Shown piece by piece: positions 22,342 through 32,104 of a stretch of DNA of 64,000 nt; the first letter of the stretch is position 1, and each line of letters opens with the position of its first letter. A model generated the notes under the pieces. That model worked only from the letters and a program-made list of their open reading frames with translations, made no database searches and was not told where the DNA came from. The position numbers and the translations under genes are program-made. Origin of the DNA: Pseudomonas flavescens (lineage in GTDB: Bacteria; Pseudomonadota; Gammaproteobacteria; Pseudomonadales; Pseudomonadaceae); contig NZ_JACBYV010000001.1 in assembly GCF_013408425.1 (NCBI RefSeq), positions 1,612,001 to 1,676,000 of the forward strand, given 5' to 3'.

Positions 22342-22369
22342 AGAACGGCTGCCCTTGGGCAGCCGTTCT
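22342..22369 (-). terminator. Terminator of the AI-2E-family gene
   Basis: Perfect 13-bp stem AGAACGGCTGCCC / GGGCAGCCGTTCT with a 2-base loop lies 16 bases beyond the stop of the minus-strand gene. It shares the GGCTGCC core with the nuo terminator. Confidence 0.8.
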
Positions 22370-22384
22370 GGTTTGTGCGCACTC

Positions 22385-23449
22385 TTATTCGGGCAATCTG
22401 ACGGTCTTCTTACCGGCGCTGAACAGGTTCCAGCTGGCGACGAACAATGCCGCTATCAGCGGGCCGAGAACGAAGCCGTTGAGACCGAACAGCGCCATGC
22501 CGCCCAGGGTCGAGATCAGGATCAGGTAATCGGGCAAGCGAGTGTCCTTGCCGACCAGAATCGGACGCAGGATGTTGTCCACCAGGCCGATTACCAGCAC
22601 GCCGAACAGGGTCAGTACCACGGCCTGCCAGATGCTGCCGCTGAGGAACAGGTAAATGGCAACCGGAGCCCAGACGATGCCGGCGCCTGCGGCGGGCAGC
22701 AGCGACAGGAAGGCCATCAGCACGCCCCATAGCAGTGGGCTGGGAATGCCCAGCACCCAGAAGATCAGACCACCCAGGGCGCCCTGTACCGCAGCGACCA
22801 CGATGTTGCCTTTGACCGTAGCGCGAACCACTCGGGTGAATTTGATCTGCAAGCGACGTTTGGTGTTGTCGCCCAGCGGGACTGCCATGCGGATATCCCG
22901 CACCAGTTCCTGGCCATCGCGCAGCAGGAAAAACAGCAGATAGAGCATGATGAAAAAGCTGATCACGAACTGAATGGTGCCCTGACCAATGGAGAACACC
23001 TTGGTCGCCAGGTACTGGCTGCCCGCCGCAGCGCCGCTGGAAATCTGCTCACGCAGGCCGTCCAGATTACCCATACCGATACGATCGATCTGCTGCTGCA
23101 TGAACGCGGGGAGCATCTCCTTGGTACTGGTGACGTAGGCGCCGACATCCAGATCGCCCGATTCGATGCGCTGATAGATGCTGGTGCCCTCGGCAACCAT
23201 CGCCGAGGTGATGAAGATCACCGGCAGAATCGCCACCAACAGGCAAATGACCAGCGTCAGCAAGGCCGACAGGTTGCCGCGCCCGCCAATGCGCCGGGCC
23301 ATGCGCCGCTGCAGGGGGGCGAACACCACCGCCAGCGCCACCGCCCAGAACACCGCCCCGTAGAACGGCAGCAGGATCCAGATGAAAGCGATCGTCACCA
23401 GGACGAGCAGCAGGATGAAGGTTTTCTTTTCGAGGGAGGTAGTCGGCAT
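22385..23449 (-). CDS. AI-2E transporter family membrane protein (PerM/YdiK type)
   Basis: 354-residue inner-membrane protein with about seven helices. The family arrangement is two N-terminal helices, a soluble stretch (about 65-150), and C-terminal helices with LFFLLRDGQELV and the FSLLPAAGAGIVWAP-like segment. Family members have been linked to autoinducer-2 export or to Na+(Li+)/H+ exchange, but the substrate cannot be read from sequence. It is transcribed towards nuoN with its own terminator; the chemoreceptor gene upstream on the same strand is 93 bases away. Confidence 0.85.
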   Translation of the reverse strand: MPTTSLEKKTFILLLVLVTIAFIWILLPFYGAVFWAVALAVVFAPLQRRMARRIGGRGNLSALLTLVICLLVAILPVIFITSAMVAEGTSIYQRIESGDLDVGAYVTSTKEMLPAFMQQQIDRIGMGNLDGLREQISSGAAAGSQYLATKVFSIGQGTIQFVISFFIMLYLLFFLLRDGQELVRDIRMAVPLGDNTKRRLQIKFTRVVRATVKGNIVVAAVQGALGGLIFWVLGIPSPLLWGVLMAFLSLLPAAGAGIVWAPVAIYLFLSGSIWQAVVLTLFGVLVIGLVDNILRPILVGKDTRLPDYLILISTLGGMALFGLNGFVLGPLIAALFVASWNLFSAGKKTVRLPE

Positions 23450-23542
23450 GGTCGGATCACAGGAGGGGTATGCCCGTTAGTGTGCTGTGGTCCGAACAAA
23501 GTGCGAGAAACTTCTCGAGAAGGGCCTCCCTGCCCACGTTAC

Positions 23543-25225
23543 TCAGATTCTGAACTGGCGTACCAGTTGCTCCAGGCCCTGCCCCAGCTGTGCCAGGCTG
23601 CGTGCGGTCTGCGCGCCCTGGCGGGTTTCGTCGGCGACGCTATCCACTGCGCCGGCAATCTGATGCACGCTGCGGTTGATCTCTTCGGCGACGGCGGTCT
23701 GCTCTTCGGCGGCGCTGGCGATCTGCGCGTTCATGGCGTTGATGGTGCCGATCAGCCCGGCGATGGCGTCCAGCGAGGTGCCGGCCTTGTTGGCCTGTTC
23801 GCTGGTGATATCGCCGGCATCGCTGGACTGGCGCATGGCGTTGACCGCATCGCGGGTGCCGCTCTGCAGGCGGTCGATCATGCCCTGAATCTCCTGGGTG
23901 CTTTGCTGGGTACGGCTGGCCAGCGCCCGAACCTCATCGGCGACCACGGCGAAACCTCGGCCAGCCTCACCCGCACGCGCCGCCTCGATGGCCGCATTGA
24001 GGGCCAGCAGGTTGGTCTGTTCGGCGATCGAGCGGATCACGTCGAGCACGCTGACGATGGAGTGCACGTCCTTCTGCAGGTTGTCGAGTGAGGTGCCGCT
24101 GCCGCGAATGTCGCCAACCAGAGAGTGGATGCGGGCGATGCTGCCGTCGACCACCTGCTTGGCCGCCTGCCCTTCACGATCGGTCTGCTGGGCAGCCTCA
24201 GCCGCACCCTGGGCGCTTTTCGCCACCTCGTGGGCAGCAGCGGACATCTCGTTGATCGCCGTGGCAACCTGATCCGTCTCATGGCGCTGACGCTCCATGG
24301 CCTGTTCGGAACGTTGCGCCTGGGCGGCAACCTGGCCGACCAGTTCGGTCAGTTGCCCGGTCATGTCGACGATCTGCCGTACCAGGCCATGCACCTTGTC
24401 GACGAAACGGTTGAACGAGCCGGCCAGCTCGCCCAGCTCGTCGCGGCTGGTTACCGGCAGGCGACGGGTCAGGTCGCCGTCGCCAGCCGCGATGTCGTCC
24501 AGATTGGCCTTGATCTGCTGCAGGGGGCGCAGGAAGGTGTTGGCGAGAATCGCCCCGATCACGCCGAATACCACCAGCAACACCACGGCGATTACCAGAA
24601 TGCTGGTGATGATGGTGCTCACGCGCTGATCGATGCCCTCGCGAACGGTCGCGATCTGCGCCTCCACACCGTCCAGATTGATCGCCGTGCCCAGGGCCAT
24701 GTCCCACTTCGGCAGGTAATAGCTGTAGGCGAGCTTGGGCACCTGAATCGATTCGTTGCCCGGCAGCGGCGAGGAATAGTTGACGTAGTTGCTGTTGTCC
24801 TTGGCGACGCGCACCAGCTCGCGGTTGACGTAGACGCCGTTGACGTCACGCCGATCGTTGAGGCTCTTGCCGACATCCACGGGGCTGTCGCTTCTGAACA
24901 GCCGGACCACGTTGGAGTCATGCCCGAAGAAGTAACCATCCTGGCCGTACTTGATCTTCGACAGGATGGCGATGGCCTGCGCTCGGCTGGCCAGATCCCC
25001 CTGGGCAGCGGCATCGTAGAGCGTCTGTACGGCGCCCATGGCGATCGAGCTGTAGTTCTTCAGTTCGTTGCGCTTCTCGTCCAGCAGGCGAGCACGGGTC
25101 TCGGTGACCTCCTGCTCCGCCAGACCGTACAGCACCTTGGCGGCAGCGCCGCTGAGCACCAGGGCGAACAGCAGAACCGGAACCAGTGCCAACAGCACGA
25201 CTTTGGACTTCAAGGTCAGGCGCAT
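23543..25225 (-). CDS. Methyl-accepting chemotaxis protein with single-Cache sensor (CtpM-like)
   Basis: 560 residues: TM1 (about 7-30), a periplasmic sCache_2-type ligand domain (about 35-190, with [12 protein letters not shown] and [15 protein letters not shown]), TM2 (about 203-226), HAMP (about 228-280) and the signalling hairpin with tip [35 protein letters not shown]. There is no C-terminal CheR-docking pentapeptide. Position near nuo and beside a transporter matches, from memory, the P. aeruginosa malate receptor CtpM (PA2652). Ligand identity is inferred from this and not from binding residues. Confidence 0.88.
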   Translation of the reverse strand: MRLTLKSKVVLLALVPVLLFALVLSGAAAKVLYGLAEQEVTETRARLLDEKRNELKNYSSIAMGAVQTLYDAAAQGDLASRAQAIAILSKIKYGQDGYFFGHDSNVVRLFRSDSPVDVGKSLNDRRDVNGVYVNRELVRVAKDNSNYVNYSSPLPGNESIQVPKLAYSYYLPKWDMALGTAINLDGVEAQIATVREGIDQRVSTIITSILVIAVVLLVVFGVIGAILANTFLRPLQQIKANLDDIAAGDGDLTRRLPVTSRDELGELAGSFNRFVDKVHGLVRQIVDMTGQLTELVGQVAAQAQRSEQAMERQRHETDQVATAINEMSAAAHEVAKSAQGAAEAAQQTDREGQAAKQVVDGSIARIHSLVGDIRGSGTSLDNLQKDVHSIVSVLDVIRSIAEQTNLLALNAAIEAARAGEAGRGFAVVADEVRALASRTQQSTQEIQGMIDRLQSGTRDAVNAMRQSSDAGDITSEQANKAGTSLDAIAGLIGTINAMNAQIASAAEEQTAVAEEINRSVHQIAGAVDSVADETRQGAQTARSLAQLGQGLEQLVRQFRI

Positions 25226-25343
25226 TTTTATTTTCCTTGTGGCCAGGCGAAGCCAAGGGGAGAAGGCTTCTACTCAGGTCATCGGCAGGCCCCAGCGAAA
25301 CCTTAAGCTCGCCAGTGGCCGTCTGGAAATTGCGCCTGCGGCT

Positions 25344-26666
25344 TTACAGCACCATCGCCGCAACCCAGCCGAACACCAGCAGCGGCAGGTTGTAGTGCAG
25401 GAAAGTGGGCACCACGGTGTCCCAGATATGGTTGTGCTGGCCGTCGACGTTGAGGCCGGCCGTCGGGCCGAGGGTCGAGTCCGACGCAGGCGAACCGGCA
25501 TCGCCGATGGCGCCGGCAGTGCCGACGATGCACACCGTGGCCAGCGGGCTGAAGCCCAACTGCACGCACAGCGGCACGAAGATCGCGGCAATGATCGGCA
25601 CCGTGGAGAACGACGAGCCGATGCCCATGGTCACCAGCAGGCCGACCAACAGCATCATCAGCACACCCAGGCCCTTGCTGTCGCCGATCCATTCGGCGCT
25701 GGCGTCTACCAGCCCTTTCACCTCTCCCGTCTCGCGCATCACTTCGGCGAAACCCGAGGCGGCGATCATGATGAAGCCGATCATCGCCATCATCTTCATG
25801 CCTTCGGTGAACAGGTCGTCGGTTTCCTTCCAGCGCACGATGCCCGAGGCGGAGAACACCACGAAACCGAGCAGCGCGCCGATGATCATCGAGTCGAGCC
25901 ACAGCTGTGCGCCGAACGCGATGGCCACCGCAATACCTGCCACGGCCAGGCTACGGCGGTTGTAGGCGACATCCACACGTTCGGTTCGCTCGACCAGGGC
26001 CAGGTCGTAACTGCGCTTGCGCCGATAACTGTACAGCGCCAGCAACAGGCCGGTGACCATGCCCATGGCCGGGATCAGCATGGCGTGGCTGACGTTCACA
26101 CCGGTCACGTCCACGCCACTGCGCACCACGTTGGCGAGCAGAATTTCGTTGAGAAAGATGTTGCCGAAGCCTACCGGCAGGAACATGTAGGGAGTGATCA
26201 GGCCGAAGGTCAGCACGCAGGCGATCAGCCGGCGATCGAGCTGCAGGCGAGTGATGACATAAAGCAGCGGTGGTACTAGCAGCGGAATGAAGGCGATGTG
26301 AATAGGCAGGATATTCTGCGAGGAGATCGCTACCACCAGCAGTAGTCCCACCAGCATCCACTTCAGCGAACCGCTGCCACCACCGCGTGCGTCCTGACGG
26401 CCGACCAGCACCAGCGCCTTGTCGGCCAGGGCATGGGCCAGCCCGGATTTGGCGATGGCCACGGCGAAGGCGCCCAACAGAGCATAGGAAAGCGCCACGG
26501 TAGCGCCGCCGCCCAGGCCCTTGTTGAATGCTGCAAGGGAGCCTTCGATGCCCAGACCACCGATCATTCCGCCAGCCAGCGCGCCGACGATCAGCGCTAC
26601 CACCACGTGGACCCGGCAAAGGCTGAGGATCAGCATGATGCCGACGGCGGCGATAACTGCGTTCAT
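25344..26666 (-). CDS. Na+/H+ antiporter-family (NhaC/YuiF-like) transporter
   Basis: 440 residues, about 11-12 membrane helices, ion-transporter superfamily. The Ser/Gly/Asp-rich hairpin [18 protein letters not shown] and the [24 protein letters not shown] loop are typical of Na_H_antiporter proteins. Members annotated as antiporters may in fact carry organic acids or amino acids with Na+. The start is the ATG at 26666 with AGGAGCC in front; an 80-codon upstream extension of the frame is unsupported. It lies 118 bases before the chemoreceptor gene on the same strand. Confidence 0.85.
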   Translation of the reverse strand: MNAVIAAVGIMLILSLCRVHVVVALIVGALAGGMIGGLGIEGSLAAFNKGLGGGATVALSYALLGAFAVAIAKSGLAHALADKALVLVGRQDARGGGSGSLKWMLVGLLLVVAISSQNILPIHIAFIPLLVPPLLYVITRLQLDRRLIACVLTFGLITPYMFLPVGFGNIFLNEILLANVVRSGVDVTGVNVSHAMLIPAMGMVTGLLLALYSYRRKRSYDLALVERTERVDVAYNRRSLAVAGIAVAIAFGAQLWLDSMIIGALLGFVVFSASGIVRWKETDDLFTEGMKMMAMIGFIMIAASGFAEVMRETGEVKGLVDASAEWIGDSKGLGVLMMLLVGLLVTMGIGSSFSTVPIIAAIFVPLCVQLGFSPLATVCIVGTAGAIGDAGSPASDSTLGPTAGLNVDGQHNHIWDTVVPTFLHYNLPLLVFGWVAAMVL

Positions 26667-26906
26667 TGATGGCTCCTGGAATCGCCGCGCAAGCCACGGC
26701 CCATTGGGTGACCGCCAAGGAGCGGCAGGCCACAAAAAGCGTCGCACTCTGCCGGAAGCTGACCTGGGTGTCAAAAAACCGAGCGTGCGCTTGCAGCTGG
26801 ATCGATGCGGCCGATTCGAGAACGGTTCTAAGCAAATAGCACAAACGTCCTTTGCGATTTCAGTCGCGAAGGTTAGCCTCACGCCTTTTACCCATGGAGG
26901 ATGCAC

Positions 26907-27503
26907 ATGCTCGATATCGTTCTGGTTGCCGGCTCAAGCCGCCCTGACAGCCAATCCGCGAAGGTTGCCCATTTTCTGCGTCAGCGTCTGATTGCACTGG
27001 GCAAGACCCGCGCCGAGCTGAGCCAGGTCATCGATCTGGGCACCGGCCCCCTGCCCTTGTGGCCAGCCGAAGACAACGGCACCTGGCCGGATTACAGCCA
27101 GCGCCTGAAAAGCGCCGATGCGGTGGTGGTGATCGCCCCCGAGTGGAACGGCATGGCCGGGCCGGCGATCAAGAACTTCTTCATCTACGCCAGCAAGGCC
27201 GAGCTGGCCCACAAGCCGGGTCTGCTGGTGGGGGTCTCTTCGGGCATTGGCGGCGGCAGCCCGATCGCCGAGCTGCGCAGCTCGAGCTACAAGAACTGCC
27301 GCGTCAACTACCTGCCGGAACACCTGATCATCCGTCAGGTGACCAAGGTGCTCAACGACGAACAGCCAGCCAGCGAAGACGACGGCCGCATTCGTGCACG
27401 TATCGACTACGCTCTGGACATCCTCGCCCAGTACGGTGAAGCGCTGAAGCCGGTACGGGCCAATATCGACCTGAGCGATCCGGCGTTCACCAACGGCATG
27501 TAA
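26907..27503 (+). CDS. NAD(P)H-dependent FMN reductase-like flavoprotein
   Basis: 198-residue flavodoxin-fold protein. The FMN phosphate loop is [13 protein letters not shown] at the N terminus, and the middle segment [20 protein letters not shown] is the usual flavin/substrate loop. ATG 26907 is preferred over ATG 26901 because GGAGG (26896-26900) then stands 6 bases away instead of abutting. It is divergent from the transporter, with 240 bases between. Substrate unknown; quinone, azo or metal reduction are all possible. Confidence 0.85.
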   Translation: MLDIVLVAGSSRPDSQSAKVAHFLRQRLIALGKTRAELSQVIDLGTGPLPLWPAEDNGTWPDYSQRLKSADAVVVIAPEWNGMAGPAIKNFFIYASKAELAHKPGLLVGVSSGIGGGSPIAELRSSSYKNCRVNYLPEHLIIRQVTKVLNDEQPASEDDGRIRARIDYALDILAQYGEALKPVRANIDLSDPAFTNGM

Positions 27504-27509
27504 GCAACA

Positions 27510-27537
27510 GCGAGGTATTCGTCGATCGATGCCTCGC
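27510..27537. terminator. Hairpin between convergent genes
   Basis: GCGAGG / CCTCGC stem with a long loop lies just after the flavoprotein stop and before the end of the opposing kinase gene. T-runs are absent, so termination is only possible. Confidence 0.4.
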
Positions 27538-27607
27538 ACTGCAACCAGGCCATGAGCCGGGTTGGGACCGAGGAAAACTCTGGTCACAACGCTCAGTGCA
27601 ATAGCGA

Positions 27608-28930
27608 TCAGCGGCCGCGCAGCGGCAACTCGATTCTCACCCGCAGCCCACCCAGATCACTGTCGTGCAACGATATCGTGCCGCCCCAGGCGTCGACGAT
27701 ATCACGCACGATGCCCAGCCCCAGGCCGTGCCCGGCGGTCTGCTCATCCAGACGAATGCCGCGGCTGAGCACCTCCTCGCGCCGCTCGCTGTCGATCCCC
27801 GGGCCATCGTCGTCGACATCCATCACGTAGGCGTCGGCCGTGCGCCCGATATGCAGGCGCACCTGGCTGTCTGCCCACTTGCAGGCGTTGTCCAGCAGGT
27901 TGCCGAGCAGTTCCAGCAGATCTTCGCGGTCCCGTGGCAGACGCAGGTCCGGCGGCGAGGCCTGCCAGCTCAGGTCCAGGCCGCTATCGTGGATCATGCC
28001 CAGGGTGGCGAACAGCCCAGGCAACTCTTCTCTGCAATCGAAATGCGCGCCGGGCAAGGCCTCTCCGGCCAGCCGGGCACGGCCCAGCTCGCGGGCGATA
28101 CGCTGCTCGATCTGCTGCAGGTGTTCGATCAGGTTGTCGCGCAGCTCCGGATGGGCGCGCAGTTCGTCCCGCGAAGCCAGGTTGACCAGCACCGCCAGCG
28201 GCGTTTTCAGGGCATGCCCGAGGTTGCCCAGGGCATTGCGTGAACGCTTCAGGGTTTCTTCGGTGTGGGCCAGCAGATGGTTGATCTGCTCGACCAGGGG
28301 CTCGAGTTCCTCGGGTACCCGCTCATCCAGTTCCGAACGCTGGCCTTGCTGGAGTTGGGCGATCTGCACCCGGGTCTGCTCCAGCGGGCGCAGTGCGCGG
28401 CTGACGGCAAGCCGTTGCAGCAACAGGATCAAAGCCAGGCTGCCCAGGCCCAGGCCCAGGCCGATGCGCTGCACGCGCCGGAAGCTTTCCAGAACCGGTG
28501 TGTAATCGCGAGCCACTGAAATGTTCAGTTGCTGGCCAAAACGCCGGTAATCGCCGCGAAATGTCACCAGCAATTGCCCCTGGGGGCCATCCTGCAGCTC
28601 GGGCTGCAGGCCATCCACATCGCTGGGCTGCAATTCGCTGTCCCACAGCGAACGTGAACGCCAGCTCTTGTCGGCGAAGTCGATGCGAAAATAAAGGCCG
28701 GAGTATGGGCGCTGGAACGCCGCACTGAGCCGCGACTCATCCAGCTGGATGCCGGAGGGCCCTCGCACCAGTGCAACGAGAAGCGATTGCGCCTCCTCCT
28801 CCAGGCCGGACTGCATGTAGCGCCGCAGGCTGTTGTCGAACAGCCACAGGCAGGTCTGCGCCAGCAGCAGGCCGATGATCAGCAGGACGCTGATCAGGCC
28901 GAGACTCAGGCGCCGCTGTATCGACCTCAA
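27608..28930 (-). CDS. Sensor histidine kinase, BqsS/CarS-like
   Basis: 440-residue inner-membrane kinase: TM1 (about 8-30), periplasmic sensor (about 31-152), TM2 (about 156-173), HAMP, HisKA with phosphoacceptor His239 ([10 protein letters not shown]), and an HATPase with N box [10 protein letters not shown] (about 344-353), DDDGPGI (about 373-379) and GHGLGLGI (about 400-407). It overlaps the response-regulator gene by 4 bases and belongs to the PepSY-PepSY-regulator-kinase operon. The same set near nuo in P. aeruginosa is, from memory, BqsRS/CarSR (Fe(II)/Ca2+ response). The periplasmic domain here shows no RExxE motif. Confidence 0.88.
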   Translation of the reverse strand: MRSIQRRLSLGLISVLLIIGLLLAQTCLWLFDNSLRRYMQSGLEEEAQSLLVALVRGPSGIQLDESRLSAAFQRPYSGLYFRIDFADKSWRSRSLWDSELQPSDVDGLQPELQDGPQGQLLVTFRGDYRRFGQQLNISVARDYTPVLESFRRVQRIGLGLGLGSLALILLLQRLAVSRALRPLEQTRVQIAQLQQGQRSELDERVPEELEPLVEQINHLLAHTEETLKRSRNALGNLGHALKTPLAVLVNLASRDELRAHPELRDNLIEHLQQIEQRIARELGRARLAGEALPGAHFDCREELPGLFATLGMIHDSGLDLSWQASPPDLRLPRDREDLLELLGNLLDNACKWADSQVRLHIGRTADAYVMDVDDDGPGIDSERREEVLSRGIRLDEQTAGHGLGLGIVRDIVDAWGGTISLHDSDLGGLRVRIELPLRGR

Positions 28931-29595
28931 GCGGCGCTACCGCTGAACCGGTAGCCCTGGCCGCGTCGGGTTTCGATCACTTCGCGGCCGAGCTTGCGGC
29001 GCAGGTGATTGACGTGAACCTCGATGACGTTGGAGTCACGCTCGGTTTCACCATCGTAGAGGTGCTCGGCCAGGTGACTCTTGGAGAGGATCTGCCCGGC
29101 GTGCAGCATGAAGTAGCGCAGCAGGCGAAACTCCGCAGCGGTCAGCTCGATCTCCTGCTCGCCACGGCTGACGCACTGCCGGCCTTCATCCAGATGCAAG
29201 CCGGCAGCCTGCAACTGTGGCTGGTTGGCCAGCCCGCGGGCACGGCGTAGCAGCGCCTGAATGCGCAACTGCAGCTCTTCGGGGTGAAACGGCTTGGTCA
29301 GATAATCGTCGGCACCGACCTTCAGCCCTTCGATACGCTCGGCCCAGGAGCCACGAGCGGTGAGCACCAGCACCGGGGTGGCGAGGCCACCCTTGCGCCA
29401 TTCCTGCAGCACCTCTAGCCCCGGCTTGCCAGGCAGGCCGAGGTCGAGAATGATCAGGTCATAGGGCTCGCTGGCCCCCTGATAGACGGCATCGCGGCCA
29501 TCGGCCAGCCAGTCGACCGCATAGCCCTGGCGGGTCAGCGAAGCGATCAGCTCATCGGCGAGCGGTACATGGTCTTCCACCAGCAACAGGCGCAT
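28927..29595 (-). CDS. OmpR/PhoB-family response regulator, BqsR/CarR-like
   Basis: 222 residues: receiver domain with phosphoacceptor Asp51 ([10 protein letters not shown]) and acidic pocket ED7-8, then a winged-helix DNA-binding domain whose recognition helix lies in [19 protein letters not shown]. It is of the PmrA/QseB subgroup, which binds direct repeats with 11-base period. Cognate of the overlapping kinase. The second PepSY gene ends one base upstream. Confidence 0.92.
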   Translation of the reverse strand: MRLLLVEDHVPLADELIASLTRQGYAVDWLADGRDAVYQGASEPYDLIILDLGLPGKPGLEVLQEWRKGGLATPVLVLTARGSWAERIEGLKVGADDYLTKPFHPEELQLRIQALLRRARGLANQPQLQAAGLHLDEGRQCVSRGEQEIELTAAEFRLLRYFMLHAGQILSKSHLAEHLYDGETERDSNVIEVHVNHLRRKLGREVIETRRGQGYRFSGSAA

Positions 29596-29596
29596 G

Positions 29597-29914
29597 TCAG
29601 TCGTCTACCTCATCCTTCAGTATCCGCCCGTCGTGGGCGTCCAGTTCCAACTCGCGAACCACGCCCTCCCGGGTCAGCAGTTCCACTTCGTAAACGAAGA
29701 CATCGTCCTCTTCCTCCAGCTCGGCCTCGAGCAGGGTCGCGCCGGGATAACGCTCCAGCGCTTCACGCATCAACTGGTCGAGCGGCAGGATCACGCCGCT
29801 CAAGCGCAGATCCCGCGCCTCGTCCTGATCGAGGTCACGCGCACTGGCGGCGCAAGTCAGCGTCACCAGCAGCATGATGGAAATGAAGCGTAAAAGCGGA
29901 TTGCCTTTCATCAA
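29597..29914 (-). CDS. Periplasmic PepSY-domain protein (second copy)
   Basis: 105 residues: signal peptide (about 1-25, ASA cleavage), then one PepSY-type domain ([36 protein letters not shown] ... [11 protein letters not shown]). It is very acidic. It shows the same plan as the preceding gene (RDL..DEA..LR..G.I; ELEEE; ELDA..G.IL), so the pair looks like a tandem duplication. It overlaps that gene by 4 bases and runs into the response regulator. Confidence 0.85.
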   Translation of the reverse strand: MMKGNPLLRFISIMLLVTLTCAASARDLDQDEARDLRLSGVILPLDQLMREALERYPGATLLEAELEEEDDVFVYEVELLTREGVVRELELDAHDGRILKDEVDD

Positions 29915-30219
29915 TCATCCTGATGGTTCTTGAGGATGGTGCCATTGGTCGCGTCGAGTTCGACATCCCATTTGCGGTTCTGGGCGTCACGCACTTCTAC
30001 CTGATAGAGGTAGCGACCATATTCTTCCTCGAGTTCGGTGCCCTCCAGTTTACCGCCCGGATGCTCGGCAAGGGCAGCCTCATTGAGTTTTTCGAAGGAC
30101 TGGATGGTACCGGCGTCACGCAGCTTGAGTGCCTCGTCCGGACCCAGGTCACGGGCCTGGGCGATCCCGGCGGTGGCGATTAGAGCGGCAGCGGCGAACA
30201 ATGCGGTCAATTTCTTCAC
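29911..30219 (-). CDS. Periplasmic PepSY-domain protein (first copy)
   Basis: 102 residues: signal peptide (about 1-22, AQA cleavage) and a single PepSY domain (FEKLNEAALAEHPGGKLEGTELEEEYGRYLYQVEVRD ... VELDATNGTIL). Promoter-proximal gene of the operon. Small PepSY proteins often sit beside metal-responsive two-component systems; whether they bind metal or modulate the kinase is not known. A candidate regulator box lies 52-67 bases upstream. Confidence 0.87.
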   Translation of the reverse strand: MKKLTALFAAAALIATAGIAQARDLGPDEALKLRDAGTIQSFEKLNEAALAEHPGGKLEGTELEEEYGRYLYQVEVRDAQNRKWDVELDATNGTILKNHQDD

Positions 30220-30270
30220 GGTTAACTCCTTGGTGAACTGTTTCGACGGTGTTCAGATTAAGGGAAGCGA

Positions 30271-30286
30271 CTTAACTCAAACTGAA
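30271..30286 (-). promoter_or_regulatory. Candidate BqsR/PmrA-type direct-repeat box
   Basis: Read on the minus strand the site is TTCAG-N6-TTAAG, a direct repeat with 11-base period close to the TTAAG-N6-TTAAG motif that I recall for BqsR. A further TTAAT follows 9 bases on. It lies upstream of the PepSY operon, so autoregulation is plausible. Confidence 0.5.
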
Positions 30287-30348
30287 TTGCTGCACAGACC
30301 GGCCGGCACCGCACGCCTTATACTGGCGCCTTGCCGCCGGAGCCCCCC

Positions 30349-31428
30349 ATGAGCGCCATTCAGATCAAGTACCCTGCCCTTACCCTCAAAGCGGGCCGCC
30401 GTGCCTTGGCGCGCATTCGCGAGCGTCATCTGCAGCCAGCGGATGTCGGCACCCTGCCCGGTGCCGCAGGTGGCCCCAAGGCGCTGGGCATCCAGGGGCT
30501 GGATATCGCGCTGTTCGGCGACTGGCTGGCGCGTGCCCCGCGGGAGCGCTCGCTGATCGGCGCCTCGATTGGCTCCTGGCGCTTCGCCAGTGCGTGTCTG
30601 CCAGAGCCAGCGGTGGCCTTGCGACGCCTGGGCGAGCTGTACACCGGCATGCGCTTCGCCAAGGGCGTGAGCATGCTCGAAGTGTCCCGGCGCTGTGCGC
30701 AGATGCTCGATGAACTGCTGCAGCAGCAAGATGCTGCAGTGCTCGACAATGCCCACTACCGGCTCAATATCGTGGTGGTGAAAAGCCACGGTCGGCTTGC
30801 CGAAGATGGCCGACGCGCGCTAGGGCTGGGTCTGTCGTCGGTGATGGGTAGCAACATCCTCGGGCGCCCGCGTCTGGCCCGCCACTTCGAGCGGGTGATT
30901 CTCCACGACGCGCGCCTGGCACCACCGCTGCACCCGCTCACCGATTTTCCTTCACGCTGCCTGCCGCTCGATGTCGGCAATCTGCGCCATGCCCTGCTGG
31001 CATCCGGCTCGATCCCCTTCGTGATGCAGGGCGTACGCGACATTCCTGGTGTTGGGCCAGGCACCTATCGCGATGGCGGCCTGCTCGACTATCACCTGGA
31101 CCTGCCATACAGCGGTGACGACATCGTGCTGTACCCGCACTTCACCGATCGCGTCATTCCCGGCTGGTTCGACAAGGGCATGCCCTGGCGTCGCGGTGAC
31201 GCCACACGCCTGCAGGATGTCCTGCTCCTGGCGCCATCGCGGGAATACCTGGCGCGCCTGCCCTTCGGCAAGCTGCCGGACCGCAAGGATTTCAGCCGTT
31301 TTCTCGGCGATGACGCCGGGCGTGAGCGCTACTGGCGCCTGGCAATGGACGAAAGTCAGCGCATGGGCGATGAATTTCTCGAACTGCTCGAGACCGGCAG
31401 CCTGGCAGACCGACTGCAGCCGCTCTAG
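30349..31428 (+). CDS. Patatin-like phospholipase domain protein
   Basis: 359 residues, no signal peptide, probably cytoplasmic. The patatin catalytic dyad is recognisable: nucleophile Ser73 in G-A-S-I-G and Asp242 in R-D-G-G, with an oxyanion-type GGPKALG loop at 41-47. This supports acyl hydrolase activity on lipids, though substrates for this branch are unknown. ATG 30349 is preceded by GGAG; the frame's upstream TTG is less likely. It is divergent from the PepSY operon. Confidence 0.78.
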   Translation: MSAIQIKYPALTLKAGRRALARIRERHLQPADVGTLPGAAGGPKALGIQGLDIALFGDWLARAPRERSLIGASIGSWRFASACLPEPAVALRRLGELYTGMRFAKGVSMLEVSRRCAQMLDELLQQQDAAVLDNAHYRLNIVVVKSHGRLAEDGRRALGLGLSSVMGSNILGRPRLARHFERVILHDARLAPPLHPLTDFPSRCLPLDVGNLRHALLASGSIPFVMQGVRDIPGVGPGTYRDGGLLDYHLDLPYSGDDIVLYPHFTDRVIPGWFDKGMPWRRGDATRLQDVLLLAPSREYLARLPFGKLPDRKDFSRFLGDDAGRERYWRLAMDESQRMGDEFLELLETGSLADRLQPL

Positions 31429-31772
31429 GCGGTAGCGGCATGGACGCCGGAAAACCGGCAGAAAATCTTCCGCTGCGCTTAAGCGCTTGCCGTTGTTGAT
31501 AAAAAATACGGAACCAAACGGAACCGAATACCCGGGTTATTTTCCTATTAACTGTTGGTGTCGTTTCAATGGTCGGTACGTAACTACGTACAGGAACCCT
31601 TGAAAACTTTGATGCTCGTCAACTTCACAATTTAATTTTCGGTTTTTTGAAAAATTAATTGATTCGGATGTGACTTGCAGGGCTCATCGAAACATCAACA
31701 GCTATGAACGTCAGCGTTAACACACGATGCTGACACTATGAATCATTGGGAAAACCTCGGAGAACCGACCCC
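31429..31772. other. AT-rich intergenic region with palindromes
   Basis: 344 bases without a gene. It holds a CGGAACC direct repeat (31509-31515 and 31519-31525), a 16-base near-palindrome GTACGTA-AC-TACGTAC at 31576-31591, and an AT-rich imperfect hairpin around 31632-31660. It should contain the promoter of the 89-residue gene that follows. Confidence 0.5.
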
Positions 31773-32042
31773 ATGAACGCTTCGCTGCGTTTCAATGATG
31801 CACTGCTGATTGCCGATCGTGCCTTTCAACCTTTTCACTGTGTCGCCTGGGCTCCCCAGGACGGTACCGGCGTGCTGAGCCTTACGGTCGTAGACCGCAC
31901 CAGCACTCGCCTGATCGATCGTACGCAACTCACCAGCAGCATTTACAGCGATCCGCTAGAACTGGCCAAGGCACTGAAAAAGTCCCGTGACGAGCTGAGC
32001 AGCAAAGGCTTCGACCTCGCCCCGTGGAGCATGCCGGAATAG
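31773..32042 (+). CDS. Hypothetical protein, 89 residues
   Basis: Small soluble protein starting at ATG 31773 with a GGAGAA-like site upstream. It has no signal peptide, membrane segment or Cys pair. It reads as a mixed alpha/beta domain (CVAWAPQDGTGVLSLTVVDRTSTRLIDRTQL, then LELAKALKKSRDELSSKGFDL). Normal codon use and a strong hairpin just after it support a real, independently expressed gene. I do not recognise the family. Confidence 0.65.
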   Translation: MNASLRFNDALLIADRAFQPFHCVAWAPQDGTGVLSLTVVDRTSTRLIDRTQLTSSIYSDPLELAKALKKSRDELSSKGFDLAPWSMPE

Positions 32043-32075
32043 AGCGCCAGTCGCTGACTTTCGTTATTGCCATGA

Positions 32076-32104
32076 AAGTTGCCGCACTTCGGGTGCGGCA
32101 ACTT
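32076..32104 (+). terminator. Strong hairpin after the 89-residue gene
   Basis: 12-bp perfect stem AAGTTGCCGCAC / GTGCGGCAACTT with a 5-base loop. The following T-run is short, so it is a likely but not textbook terminator. Confidence 0.65.

Noticed and set aside
22385-23449. True autoinducer-2 exporter
   Set aside because: The family name is historical. Sequence alone does not support a specific AI-2 role in this organism.
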